NCBI GenBank assembly: GCA_033296885.1
Contig: MU863899.1
Span: forward strand, 1-64,000
DNA length: 64,000 nt
Reading direction: 5' to 3'
Source of the DNA: Triangularia verruculosa
Lineage: Eukaryota; Ascomycota; Sordariomycetes; Sordariales; Podosporaceae
Below, in pieces: positions 23,007 through 34,548 of the stretch (the stretch's first letter is position 1; every line of letters starts with the position of its first letter). The translations under genes were made by a program, and so were the position numbers. The notes beneath the pieces are model-generated. The model was not told the DNA's origin and did not search any database. It was given only the letters and a program-made list of their open reading frames with translations.

Positions 23007-24761
23007 CCGATGATTCCGGTCCGGGATCCGCAACCGAACGATCCTTCTTTGCAGCGCGTTAACATCAATCACTTCGTACACCCAACACACATGCTTCTCA
23101 TCATTTTCCTGGTTCGGGTCCTTTTGCATTTTCAGCATCATGCGGTCGGCGTTCTCCTTGATTATCTTGGGAAAGGGAGGACTGCGTCTTTGTACCGCGA
23201 GCGATGCACACACGGGAAGGTTGTCTGTGGATTCATATACCCAAGCATAGACTGGATTTCAGACTGATACCCCGTTATCATTTTTATTGCTACCATCACT
23301 TTTTCCTCTTCTCCCTTGGGTCTTTTTTGCTGGCCAGTTTGAGCCCAATCAATCAGACTGGGCGACGATGACGACATACAGCATAGAGGAGACTTGCTTT
23401 TTCCTTCTTTTCCCACATCGAGACAAGTGTTCTAGAGCGAGAAAGGGGGAAAAAAGACGAAGATCACGAACCGAACGAATATTATTAGACCGGCATTTCT
23501 GACGACAACAAAATTGGTGTTGAGGAGGAGAGAATTGGCGAAAAAGTTGGCGTGATGGCAAGGGAAGGGTAGGCAAGGGGAAAACAAAAATGAGTATGAG
23601 GAAAGGGGAGAGGTTACTTAATACGCTCGTTACTGACACCGCTATTAATTACTAATTGAGAATCCAAACGGCCGGGCTAGCTGGGCTGGACTGGCCTCTT
23701 TGGGTTTTGGCTGTTCATTGGATTGATTTGGGCGGCGGTGGAAGGAGGGGAGAGAGGCGATGCTGTTGCGAGCGAAAGCGAAGCAATGGATCAAGCAAGC
23801 CAGCGAGGAGTTTTGGGGGGTGGTGACGAGTGTGCATGTTGTTCTGTTTTTTTCCGACTTCTCTATCGTTTGTGTGATATTCGTTTTGACGTTTCAGTGA
23901 GAGCGTGGGGGCCAACAACGGCGAGGCGTATGAGGGTATCAAAAAGTGGGTTGGGAAAAGCTGGGAGGGAAGGGAGATAGGGCTGGTTGGATGGATTGGT
24001 GGATGGGTGGTTAGGAAGAACGCGGGGGGTGGAGGTTACAAGAACAAATTTCAGGGGTGATGAGGGAGTTTTCTATCGGGAAGAGGACCAGCGGCGGCGT
24101 ACTGCGAGCGGGGAAAAAAGGTTTAGGAAAAGTTTTGTAGGTTGTATTATTTGGTCGTTTTCGTTTTATGATCCTTTTTTGGCAAAGGCACGGGGGGTGT
24201 TCAGTTTGGCTTTCAGATATGGCTGATCGCTGTGCTCGTTTATTTTTGCTGGTTCAGGAAGGCTTTCTCAAGTCAGCGCGGTATATGATAGAAATTATCA
24301 AACTCTACTCTCAATTTCTATTCTTGGTGTGATTGTGGATGTTATGGGGACTGAACGAAACACGTTGGCGGGTGAGGTGGAAAAGGAGTGACCCCTTTTT
24401 TCCAAGTGACACACCCGAGCAAATGGCGTCAATACCTTATGTCTACCTACCAGGCTGCCAACACCACAGGATTTATGAGTAAGGGGAGAATATACACCTT
24501 CGGGTTAAATGCGAGTTAATATTTAATAAGGAAAGCGGAGTGATGTAGGTTTTTCCAGTATCTCTTAAAAAGCAAGCTACGCTATTATATACATTACTGG
24601 TCAGCGGAATTCCCGGTCCGCGCTTGCTTTCCTTCGCTTCTTAATATGGAACTATGGTCAATGGCCAGTGTGGTTCGTTTTCTTGGTTCTATTCGCAGGG
24701 CAAAGGACAACCAAAATTAGGAGGGGGAAAAGTGTGTATACTGTTAATGTCTGTCCCAAAA
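23007..24761. other. convergent region after sfp1
   Basis: The 1.75 kb lies between the sfp1 stop and the 3' end of an unknown membrane-protein gene on the other strand. Purine-rich tracts on the plus strand (about 23430-23620 and 23940-24130) are present, but no gene. Both 3' untranslated regions should be here. Confidence 0.5.
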
Positions 24762-25799
24762 CTAGCCACGCCCAGCAATTCCTATATTGTATATTAATGC
24801 ATTTCCGTCTCCTCTTTCAAGCCCCACACCAGCTCGCAGACGCTGAAAGCCATAGGATACTTGAACAAGCGAGTGTAAGAAAGTCAAGTACCAGGAGAAG
24901 AACCTCATACGGTAGCGCCAGCCGGCATTTACCAAAGAAAACCGAGAGATGCAGTTAGAAGCGACGACCAGGAGAACTGAGATACCAAGGTTCCGCGTGG
25001 TACTGATGGATTGTCCATAGTAACCGCAAAACGGCCAGATAAACCCGTGGCAAATGGCGAAAAGACGTAACCAGAAACCCCCAAAGTCGGCCACACGAGA
25101 AAGCAACATACCACACGAACAACACAGCATCATCCAGAGTAGCCAATCCACCACAGAATCTCTAAACTCACTGTACGATGTAGATTCCAGTCCTAACATT
25201 ATAGATGAAGACCGAGGTGGTCCCTCATGATAGCGACGCACGCGAGGGGGCGGTTCAAGAGTAGTATCACTTTCATGCTGGCAGTCGATAGTCTTCCATT
25301 CGTGCTTACACACAGATATGACATCAGTATGGGAACCTTCCTGGATTCGCATAACAGCCGCGTCGAGACGAGACATAGCATTCATTGTACTCACCGTTTC
25401 ACAATAATCCAAAAACTCCCTTTCTGCCGTCCATCTTGCGAGACGTACTCCTTCATTTGCAAGGTATGCAGCAAAGATAGTCAACGCAACCATCAGTATG
25501 GTCGAGAGAACCCTAGCGCTGGTGGTCGTAAAACGAGCAAAGGTACGATCTTGGATGGGACCGAACCGTTCCAGGAACCCATCAAGGGCTCTGAAGAGCG
25601 CCCGGCCTCCTTTGCCCAAATGGGCGTCCTCTTCCAGCTCCCGTGGTTCCTTGGTTGGGTGATGTGTAGCAGTTTCAACGTCACCGACATCTTGTATGGT
25701 AGCTGATTCGTGTGAGTCCGGGTCCTGGTAGGAGGTAGAAGGACTCTGCTGAGTCGAACTTGGTGCAGGAGATATAGCCGTGCGGTGCTGGTCGGCCAT
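24762..25799 (-). CDS. multi-pass membrane protein of unknown function
   Basis: Single exon, 345 residues. I do not recognise a family. The N-terminal 75 residues are hydrophilic (Ser/Thr/Glu-rich). A first strong membrane segment lies at about 93-115 (STILMVALTIFAAYLA), then a soluble loop of about 100 residues with several Cys and His (ETVSTMNAMSRLDAA, VCKHEWKTIDCQHE). Four more hydrophobic segments follow in the C-terminal half: WLLWMMLCCSCGMLL, LFAICHGFIWPFCGYYG, ISVLLVVASNCI and WYLTFLHSLVQVSYGF. The topology suggests five helices. The start (MADQHRT) is the first ATG. No intron is needed to keep the frame open. It could be a lineage-specific protein of Sordariomycetes; a fully spurious frame is unlikely given clean helix spacing over 1 kb. 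Confidence 0.65.
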   Translation of the reverse strand: MADQHRTAISPAPSSTQQSPSTSYQDPDSHESATIQDVGDVETATHHPTKEPRELEEDAHLGKGGRALFRALDGFLERFGPIQDRTFARFTTTSARVLSTILMVALTIFAAYLANEGVRLARWTAEREFLDYCETVSTMNAMSRLDAAVMRIQEGSHTDVISVCKHEWKTIDCQHESDTTLEPPPRVRRYHEGPPRSSSIMLGLESTSYSEFRDSVVDWLLWMMLCCSCGMLLSRVADFGGFWLRLFAICHGFIWPFCGYYGQSISTTRNLGISVLLVVASNCISRFSLVNAGWRYRMRFFSWYLTFLHSLVQVSYGFQRLRAGVGLERGDGNALIYNIGIAGRG

Positions 25800-27526
25800 C
25801 TTTGACTCAAGTAGAGAGGGTTTGTCTGATGATTCTGGAGGGAGATTGGCCGAGAAAGTCAGACGAGTAGAAATTTACCCCAGGGACCCTGTGCAAGATT
25901 TCAGCTCGTTTTTATGCGGTAATGAAAATCTTGCGAGCACAAGGCTGCCAAACGATAACAGTTCCGTCGGCCCCCAATCATCATGACCCCTCACTGCCAG
26001 CACACCCACCTCATATAATCGGATTCTGCCCTCAAGGCTTCGATCCCTACATAACCATTAAACCTCCAAACCGGCACACTGACCAAACAAAAGCCTCGTC
26101 ACAGCCACACAAACCTCTTGGATCTTGAAAGAAGCCCTCGCTGCCCATCTACCTTACCTACCTACATATCTACCCCGACGCTGTACCATTTCCCTGCCCC
26201 CACCTCCCAACCTGTCCGTTTCCGCTCCCGTACTTTCTACTAACATTCAGTAAACGATACGATGAAGCTTCTTATCCTCGAATACTCGCTGGACTCCCGC
26301 GGAATACAATCACAGAAAGAAACCGAGCCGCAAGGTTTCACAGCCAATATCAGAGATGCCACGACAGGTGTTCGACAACGTGCCCCTTTTTCCAAGTCCC
26401 GCCCCAATTCCCCTTGACGCACAACAGTCAAACCCATCAGAGACCCTCCTAAAGCAAAACACCGAGCAAGACATGGTCCTAACCTCTTCCAACACAACCA
26501 CATCAACACGTTTCAAGAGATGAGAGAAAGCACAATGACTTTTTGACAATTGGAGAAAAACAAATACCACATCTCCTCTTACTTACCTATTCGACCAAGC
26601 TACCTAGGTGCCTAGATACCTCTCTACCTGCCTACCTATGCCCCCCAACGCCAGTCTCTAGAGCAATTGCTGTTCCTGTCTTAGAAAAACAACAACAGCA
26701 CACACACAAACACCATCACTCCAAGAAAATTCAAAACCAAATCACATGCCCATTTACGCCCCAACCCTCCCTCACCACCAAACACACCACCTTGATGGTA
26801 TTTACTACTGATTTATAGCTCCAAGTCTGAACTCATCATACATCATAGGATGAAGGCTTGAGACTTTTTGACATCCTAGAGCCGCGAGAGTGACAAAAAA
26901 TACAGACAAACAACACAGCTATCTAACCAAGTATTTCGTACCGGCTTGGACGGTTGCTCAGCGATGTCCCAGTCTTCAGCCAACTAGGTGGGATTTAACT
27001 AACCCAGGCCAACAGTCAAGACAAAGCATGCTCAATAAACTCGGTTTAGGGTCCGAGGTGTCCTCCTCCCTCTGTCTGTTGTTCGGCCGAGAAGCCTGGA
27101 TTTCTTCAAGACCAACCACGCCCTACATTGTAATTAGTTGGCTGACCTCAGAAAATCCTACAACGCAAACAAACCAATCAATTCCTCCATTCACACCAAA
27201 CATAAAACACTAATGCATGACCAACGCTGACATTACTAGCAGGTTGTGTTATTAGTATTAACTAAGTGTGTGTTTATATATATGTACTTTGCGACGTCAT
27301 CATCACTGGTCATCCACCATTTCCCTCTCTTCCCTTTCCGTGGTGTTCCTAGTACCTAGTCCCCTATATATTCCCTTTCTTTCCCCTTTCCCTTCCTCCC
27401 AATTTATTTGCTCCCTTTTTTTCTGTTCCAAAGAGCACCAGTACTAGTGTAGTTCATCCATAACAACCACACACTCACAACCCCCCAAACGCCACGAAAA
27501 GCAACACCTCATCCTACCAAACCAAC
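25800..27526. other. gene-free region with TACCTA motif clusters
   Basis: No gene seen in 1.7 kb. It holds the promoter of the unknown membrane-protein gene and the 3' side of erg11. Motif clusters are visible: CCTTACCTACCTACATATCTACC near 26151-26173 in part, and TACCTAGGTGCCTAGATACC at 26601-26620 with CTACCTGCCTACCTATG just after. The stretch 27300-27440 is a pyrimidine-rich tract on the plus strand. Confidence 0.5.
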
Positions 27527-29254
27527 TCAGTTCCTCCTTTCCCAGTGAATATTCGCCGGCTCCAACGGTCTCGAGAAGAGCGAGGCATAATCTGTGCCAA
27601 TCACCTTGTCGCTGCCGTCCACGTTTCTAAACTTAAAGGCGCGAACAATCTCTGCCGTGATGGTCTGCAGCTGCAGATTGGCAAAATTCTCGCCAATGCA
27701 ACGATGTCTGCCGGCGCCGAAAGGAAGGTAGGGAGATGCGGAACCCTTGCTGACGAGACCATAGCCGTAATCGATCTTCTCCTCTTCCTCCTCGGCGGGC
27801 TCCTCATTGCGGACGATGCTAGGGGCGAGGGGATGCTCCTTCTGCCAGCGGGCGGGCTCCCACTTGTCGGGCTGGGGGAAGTACTGGTCATCGGTGGCCG
27901 AGACACCGGGGGCGGCGAGGAGAACGTGGTCGGTAGGGATGACATACTTGGTGCCGGGAACAGGCATGGGCGTCTTGACGGCGCGCATGATGGAGTGGAT
28001 AGGGGCGTGGAGGCGGAGGGTCTCCTTGACGATGGCCTGGTTGAGGGGGAGCTTGGCGAGGTCCTCGTACTTGAGGGGAGGGAGATCCTTGCCGAGGTTG
28101 TCGATCTGTTCCTGGTAGAGAGCTTCCATGACGTCGGGTCTAGAGGCAAGACGGACCATGATCCAGGAGCTGGTGGACGAGGAAGAATGCTGGCCGGCCA
28201 TCAAGAGGGCAATCATTATGTGAGCAATTTCGTGGTCGGGAACCTTGGTGCCATTCTTGTAGGTCGAGTTCATGAGGTGGTGCATCATATCGTAAGTCTG
28301 GTTATCATCACCGCGAGCGCGACGGCGCTGCATGGTGTCCATGTAGAGCTTGGCGACGGTCCTTTGGGCAAAATCGCGGCGATTGTTCCAGGGAAGAGGC
28401 GCCCAGTGAAGCATGAAGTTGATGGGGGAAAAGCCCATGTCCAAATCGTGGTAGAGGTCGGCAAGCTTCTCGTCAAACTGGTCGCGGATTTCCTTGCCCT
28501 GGAGCGTGTGGGAGGCGGTAAAGATGGTGATCTCAGCCATCTTGGGGCAGATGTTGACAACGCCAGACTGGCCCTTGAAGTCAGGGGTGCGCTTGAGGTA
28601 GCTCCTAACCTCGTCGGAAATGATAGGAACGTAAGAGCGGAAAGCCTCGGTGGTAAGGGCAATCTTCATGAACTATTGTCGCCGTGTCAGCTTGCTAGAG
28701 TCTCCCAGAAGCAGCTTTCCGATGAACCAACCTTCTTTTGCTCCATGAGCTTCGCGTTGGGACAGTCGTACACGACATCCTTGCCGAAAACGGGAGTGGT
28801 GAGAACCGTGTAGATTTCCTCGGCATTCACGTCGCGAATCTTGCCGTTGAGAATGAAGTTGTTGCCCTCGGGCCCGACGTAGACGGTGGTCTTCTTGCCG
28901 AGAAGAATAAAGGTAAAGCAGTCGCCGTGCTGTTGGCAGAACGAAGTCAGTCATCCATAGGTGGGCGTAGAAGAGGCCATCGGGGATCGCTTGTAGGAGC
29001 TTGCTCACCTTCTTTCTGTTTTGGTCGAAGAACTTGGGGGGATCCATGCCATAGGTGATGGTGCTTCCAATGACGGGGAACCAGTGGAACACCATTGGCG
29101 GCTCGTTGGGGTTCTTGAACAGCACCTGCTTGAGCACGTTCAGAACAACAGCGACCACGAGGAAAGCCGCGGCCGCGACACCGATTTGCGATGCCAGTCC
29201 CAGCGTCGAGTAGCCCTCGAGCAGAGGGCCCGCGACATCCTGGATGAGACCCAT
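27527..29254 (-). CDS. erg11: sterol 14-alpha demethylase (CYP51)
   Basis: Three exons, complement of 29009-29254, 28732-28929 and 27527-28672; 529 residues. This ER cytochrome P450 removes the 14-alpha methyl group of lanosterol or eburicol in ergosterol synthesis and is the azole target. A membrane anchor lies at about 22-45 (IGVAAAAFLVVAVVLNVL). The B-C region contains YDCPNAKLMEQKK with Tyr136, the residue equivalent to the Tyr132/Tyr136-137 position altered in azole-resistant fungi, here unaltered. The oxygen-binding helix has AGQHSSSSTSSW, the K helix ETLRLHAP (ExxR), and the heme loop FGAGRHRCIG with its ligand near Cys473. The start ATG at 29254 gives MGLIQD and a correct anchor; an earlier in-frame ATG at 29563 would add an unlikely leader. 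It is one of possibly several CYP51 copies; I see only this one here. Confidence 0.96.
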
Positions 29255-30566
29255 TCTGTCGGGGGAAGTGATTAAAAGGAAAAAGTAAAGAGAAAGGCTG
29301 TGAAATGCAACAAGCGCGTGTGTAACGAGACAACAAATATCAACGCCCCAAGAGCAGGATCTCGCGACCTTAAGTAGAAAGCAGCGAAGAACTTTTTCTA
29401 GAGTCCTGCCATCAAGAAAAAGGGATGCCAATTGGGGCCGAGAGGAGATCTTTTGGTAATCTGCCCCTGCCACGACAGCCCAGATTGACCAATCAGATGG
29501 GGTCCCAAGCCCATTTTCGTATTCGCATTCGCACGGTACCTGGGATACCTCACTTTTTCGCATCCGCTACGGGATACAGCTTCACATCATGCCATCAGGG
29601 ACAAACATCCGATGAGGTTGCGCCAATGATTCCACGGCAATTACCGTCCACAGGAGCATGCGCCGACCTTGGGACAAGCTGGGCGCATTCTGTCTGCAAG
29701 CGAATACCTTCGTTTTCACCGTGTTCTTTTCCGATTTTACAGACCGCTTGCGAACATGGCGGGCTTGGCTAACCAGTTGTCAACTGTAGCCGTACCTGCA
29801 GCTCGCGTTGTCATCAGATGAACCCACCTCGCACTGTGGAGTAGGACGGGCGGTACACAAGCCCGCGAACTCCGCTGGCCGCTGTGGCCCACTGCATCTC
29901 GAGTCTTGGTTCCTGCCATCGATATGAACAGACATGCTTTCAATGATAGAGCGAATCTATTTCCCTCCTTGGGCCACTTGAAGTAAGTTTCTTCTTCCAC
30001 CGACACTGACCGCCCGCTTACTTCCGGCTTCCTCTCACCGAAGCATCAAAGTGTGGTCCATCATGAAGCATGACGAGGGTCACGAGAGCTTCAACATTAT
30101 GTGAACCCGCTGCGTCGTTGAAGTTAGAAAGATTGGAAATTGGAAACATGGTAGGATCAAATATAGCCGCATTAACGCTAATGGTAGGTAGTAATAAAAG
30201 ATTCTACTTATTTGATGTGACTTCCCATCCTTGGCTAAAATGAGAAACAGCTACACCAACGACATCTCTATGTTATTGTCTTCCAGTGACAACCAACGAA
30301 TGACTCTCCCGCTCCATGCAAAATCTGAGTACCCCAAATAAAACGAAAAGAAGAAAAAGGTATGTACAGCTGACGAAAGAAGATCATGCTGATGGTGATG
30401 ATGATGACGGATGCAACGAATGTCCCCCATGTGGTATATGGTATCACTTCCCCACCCCCCTTCACCTCCAAACAAGAAACGAGCGTCCATCTTTCTTTTT
30501 GTCTTATGCCCCGTTAAACCAACCCCAACGCCCCGGAACCAAAAGCAAACGCCGAAAAACAACACC
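29255..30566. promoter_or_regulatory. erg11 promoter region with CCAAT boxes
   Basis: The erg11 promoter occupies the first part. Two CCAAT pentamers lie 174 and 235 bases upstream of the start codon: a palindromic CCAATTGG (29428-29435) and CCAATCAG (29489-29496). CCAAT sites bind the Hap complex, which acts on CYP51 genes in other filamentous fungi; function here is inferred. No tandem repeat like the TR34/TR46 resistance insertions is visible. The rest, up to the glycosyltransferase gene's 3' end, shows no gene. Confidence 0.45.
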
Positions 30567-32462
30567 TCAAGCAAGCCCCAACCACCCATACCCCCCATCC
30601 ACATTCACCCACCTCTCCCCCTTCACCCCCTCCCCCATCATCACCCCCAGCAACCTACACCCCAAACTACTAACCGTGCAAACCACCACATCACTCGCGT
30701 CCGCCAGCACCGCCAAGTCCATCATATAAGCCCTCCCAACCAAGCTCCTAAGCCGGAGGGATTCAGCCCTATCCGTCACCTCCTCCTTCTTCTTCTCATT
30801 ATTCGCCGTCGGCACCCCCAAGTTCCAAAACATACCCGCATAAAACCCCCCCTCCCACCCAAACGCCTCATCCACAAACTTGTGCATCACGCTCCTGTCC
30901 TTCTCCTCACCCTTGCTCTGCCCAAGCTCATGCTTCGACGCAAGCTTGATCCTGTCCTGCGCCCTCACCACCCGCCTCCCATTTCGGTTATCCTTCATCT
31001 CGTCACTATCATACACAACCGGGTCGTCAGACGCCAGGATCATAAACGACTGCTCTCGCGCGACGCGGTTCTCTTCTGCCGTGCTATGAAACAAAGACCC
31101 GGACGAGTTGAAGCGGGAGGCGATGATCTCCTGCGCAAAGTCGGTGTAGGTGTTTACCGGGAGATACGACCTCCGGTATTGGGCTTCGAACGGGTGGCGG
31201 TCTCCGCGGCGGATGTGCATCCCCACGGCGATCCCGGATTGCGTCCCCTTCGTCTTTGGCACGAGGCGTTTGGCGAGGAGCTTGCGGGTGCGGGCGTCGA
31301 CGTGGCGGGCGTCCCCGGCGTTGAGGTGAAAGAGTGCTTTGTACCCTGTCCGGGCGAGCGAGAATTGTTTCTTCAGGAGGGGAGAATCTTGCGCTTCTAG
31401 GGATGGCGGGAAGGGAGAAAAGATCTCTTCCGAGGGGGGCATCAAGTCGGCAAACACTTCGTTGGCGTTGGCTGCCGAGACGACCAAGTGGCGTGCCTGA
31501 GGCGGGCAGGGGAGCCGTTCATGATTGGGGGGTGGGGAGCAGTCTTGGATAGGGGGTGGTTCAAAGATGTCGGAGTACTTCCCGTATGCCCATCTCGTGT
31601 CGTCGATAAAGAAGCCACGGCCTTCCTTCTGGGCGAGACCGTAGGAAATCCAAAGCATCATGAGAGTCTTGCCCAGACCTGCCTCATTGGACTCGAGGAC
31701 GTAGGTAAGGCTCTTTTTGCAGACGGGCTTCCCGGTGTTGGTCCCTCCTGATCCTCTCTTTGGCAGATAGCCAGCCTTTTCAGCTTCTTGAACATCAATG
31801 AAGTCGTGGTCAGGCCCCTCCGGTCCAAAGCTGAGCGAGACCTGCTGAAGACTGGACCCTTCAGAGCGCAGCTCCACCGCTCTAGCCGCAACCTGCTTAC
31901 ACCGCCCACACATATCCGTGTACTCCTTCTGGGATAATGGAAATGGGGTCCCTGGTGGCATCGAGACTGTCCATTTCGCCTTACCTCGATGGTCGGTGAT
32001 AACGATGGGGGTAGCAAAGTCTGGCGCACCCTTTTGCGATACCATCTCAACTCCATCGCTGCGTTTTGGTGGTCCTACTACTATCGGCTTCGCAGGTATT
32101 GGCGGACGTGTCTTCTCGGCCGGTATTGGAATTTCTGGTCCGAAGAAATATGTGAGAACCTCGAGCGAGACCCAAAAAACAACAAAAATGCTTAGAATTC
32201 GAATCGAGTATCGTATAAACCGGATCGGTCGTACTCCTAGAATAAGTTTCCTTTGTGGTGGCTTCCTGGGTGGCGAGAGTGACGGAAGCCCTGGTGATGG
32301 CGGTGGTGAAAAAACCAAGTGGTTGAAGCTGAAACGGGAGGATGTGGATGAGAGAGGTCCCTTTTCGGCCGCATTGTATGAGGCCGCTCGTCGAAGATTG
32401 ATACGGGGTGGTAAGATCCCTTTGGCATGCGCCGTCCTACTGAGGTCAAGAGTTGGCGGCAT
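30567..32462 (-). CDS. type II membrane glycosyltransferase candidate, FUT8/GT23-like fold
   Basis: Single exon, 631 residues from the ATG at 32462 (MPPTLDLS); an in-frame ATG at 32525 would add 21 residues. A short cytosolic tail rich in Pro/Ser is followed by one membrane segment (about 84-104, ILSIFVVFWVSLEVLTYFFG), as in Golgi enzymes. Three blocks resemble the GDP-fucose binding core of FUT8-type enzymes: a GLGKTLMMLWISYGLA / FFIDDTRWAYG block, GMHIRRGDRHPFE (the HxRRxD-type motif), and C-terminal LASDDPVVYDS with VVCTVSSLGCRLLG. The GLGKT string is not a nucleotide P-loop in this fold. Many Sordariomycetes carry such proteins without known core fucosylation, so the donor and acceptor are open. 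GT23 identity is my inference from motif spacing. Confidence 0.7.
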   Translation of the reverse strand: MPPTLDLSRTAHAKGILPPRINLRRAASYNAAEKGPLSSTSSRFSFNHLVFSPPPSPGLPSLSPPRKPPQRKLILGVRPIRFIRYSIRILSIFVVFWVSLEVLTYFFGPEIPIPAEKTRPPIPAKPIVVGPPKRSDGVEMVSQKGAPDFATPIVITDHRGKAKWTVSMPPGTPFPLSQKEYTDMCGRCKQVAARAVELRSEGSSLQQVSLSFGPEGPDHDFIDVQEAEKAGYLPKRGSGGTNTGKPVCKKSLTYVLESNEAGLGKTLMMLWISYGLAQKEGRGFFIDDTRWAYGKYSDIFEPPPIQDCSPPPNHERLPCPPQARHLVVSAANANEVFADLMPPSEEIFSPFPPSLEAQDSPLLKKQFSLARTGYKALFHLNAGDARHVDARTRKLLAKRLVPKTKGTQSGIAVGMHIRRGDRHPFEAQYRRSYLPVNTYTDFAQEIIASRFNSSGSLFHSTAEENRVAREQSFMILASDDPVVYDSDEMKDNRNGRRVVRAQDRIKLASKHELGQSKGEEKDRSVMHKFVDEAFGWEGGFYAGMFWNLGVPTANNEKKKEEVTDRAESLRLRSLVGRAYMMDLAVLADASDVVVCTVSSLGCRLLGVMMGEGVKGERWVNVDGGYGWLGLA

Positions 32463-34548
32463 GTCGAGCAATAGGAATGAAAACACAGGAAAATGATATC
32501 GGAGGTTCGATATCAAAAACGGCATGCAGCCACGGAAAAAGTATACCGTTTGGAATACAAGGAGCCGCCCAGAGGCTCAGCTATTTGAGTGGCTGTCGAT
32601 TCGTCTATGTCGGCCGCGGTGTCCTGCTCCACGTGCTCGGCAGAGGAGAGTTGGAGAAAGGCTGCTGGTGGTGCCTGACCAGTGAGAGTCGTTGGAGTCA
32701 TAAGGTACTAAAAGCTAAGGATAGTTGATCCAGCGGAGAGGTTGACGTCGGGGTGTTTCTCGTCACGGCGCACTCATCGCCTAAGGCCTGGTCCCAGCTA
32801 TCGAGTTGAACAGAGCAGTGACGTTATATTGCCGGGATATTGTGTCTTCCTCGAACGCTGGTGAAGGATCCTTTAAGAACACAGCCGTACACGGGTCGTG
32901 AAGCGGTTACGGCCTCTCTTTGAGGCCAAGGCGTCGACGTCGGGGCGGGCTGTTGGAGGCTGAAATGGAGGCAAGGCAACAAGACGCCAGAAAGACGATG
33001 ATTGAATAGGACGGTGAGGGCCAACTGGCCGGATTTTCAGGTCCAGCAAGAAGATCAGCGGCAATGCCGGTGTCCCCCTCTCTAGGGCAGAGGAGGCTTG
33101 AAGTGGGCGGGCCGCTCGAACAGCCGAAGGGACCACCTGCCGAAGATCGCCACCAGTACGAACTAGGTAGGTGCTCAGGATATCGTCCAGAGAGTTGACA
33201 AACGGTTTTCAACAGTAAACGAAGATGGCCAAATATCCCTCTTCCGAGATGAGGGTGTGGGTTCGGTTCAACGAGCACTGGAGGGGTACCGAGCCAGGTT
33301 GTGCTACCGTCACCTGGGCCTCAGTCTCACTTTTGGGGTCTCGCCGCTGACAAAGGCGGTGCTGTAGTGTAGATATATCGGGGAATCGGTATGCGATGCG
33401 AACCTGTGCTGAGTCCTATTCGCAACTCGGAGGGGGGGTGGCCGAGAATGAGAAGGGCAATCCTTCAACTGGACACCCAGTGTCACAGTCTACAATTTAA
33501 TTCATATACTGACGTACATGGCAAGGAGTGTGAGAAGAGGAAAAGGATCGCCCTGAGAATGGACCCCGATGACTTGTTCTATGTCGATCAATGTGACTCT
33601 TGTTCAGGGGGCCAAGTGCACCATGAGATCACAAGCCAGTGAAGAGCAAACACAGCAGGTCTTTCTTCGCTTCGTCTTGGTCTCAAACCCATGCGCCTCA
33701 AAGAACCGATACCCCGGAAATCTCGAAACCGAATCTTATCGATACCAACGGGGCTCGTTTGAAGCAGGCAGCGGGATCCATCTAGCAGACAAACGGCATG
33801 AATGACATGATTCTGTTTCCTGGCTTCCTTCCCCAGATTCTAGAAGACCTTAACCCGGAATACTGATTTCCATCTTGCCTCGTGGCCTTTCACCGCCTCA
33901 CCAGACGGCCGGCTCGATAGGCATTCAGCAGACCAAAAGCTCTGGGGTTTCCCCTCCCCCTCCGTTTGGCTGGAAAAAGGGCAGTTGTCCGGCGGAGGCG
34001 GGGCGGGCGGCGATCACCATTTGTGGCAGTTGAGCCCCTGTCGGCTCTGAAACGCACTAGGGTCGGGCAAATCATCCAATCAGAACCCACTCTGCCGCCC
34101 TTCCCGGCACACCGGTGCGTTCCCGCTTGGCACGGGGGACCACCTACCAACGGCAGGTGGGGATGTTTGTGCAACCACCAGCAGGCCTTCACCTTGAAGA
34201 CAGCTTCAGTATGTCAACATCAGAATTGAGCATCATGGGCTCATATTTCCGATGAGATCAATCATCTTCTTCATGAACTACTCAATTTGAGTTGTTCGGC
34301 AAGCACTCGTTATGTTTTGAATCGGGCTCAGTCATAAACTGTATTGCTGTACATATCATGTATCTGAGGTGTGATTGTAGGCTCTGTTGGTCCATTTTCT
34401 AGTTTAGTATGACTGAGAATTCAAGTAACCTCTCATAGGTACTGAGAAATACTCATTATCTCGAGGACTTTATGACAGCAGAAACTCTATATCCATTCGG
34501 GAAACTAATGCCATATTCATACAAGCCTGTGTCATCTGCCACTTCACC
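32463..34548. promoter_or_regulatory. divergent promoter region, glycosyltransferase and kinase genes
   Basis: The 2.1 kb lies between divergently pointing genes and must contain both promoters. Open frames of up to about 125 codons on either strand (for example 32907-33278, minus) show no family signs. No repeats or RNA genes seen. Confidence 0.5.

Noticed and set aside
30567..32462. GLGKTLM string in the glycosyltransferase candidate read as a Walker A motif.
   Set aside because: No Walker B or other P-loop NTPase element follows, and the string sits where GT23-type enzymes have their donor-binding loop.
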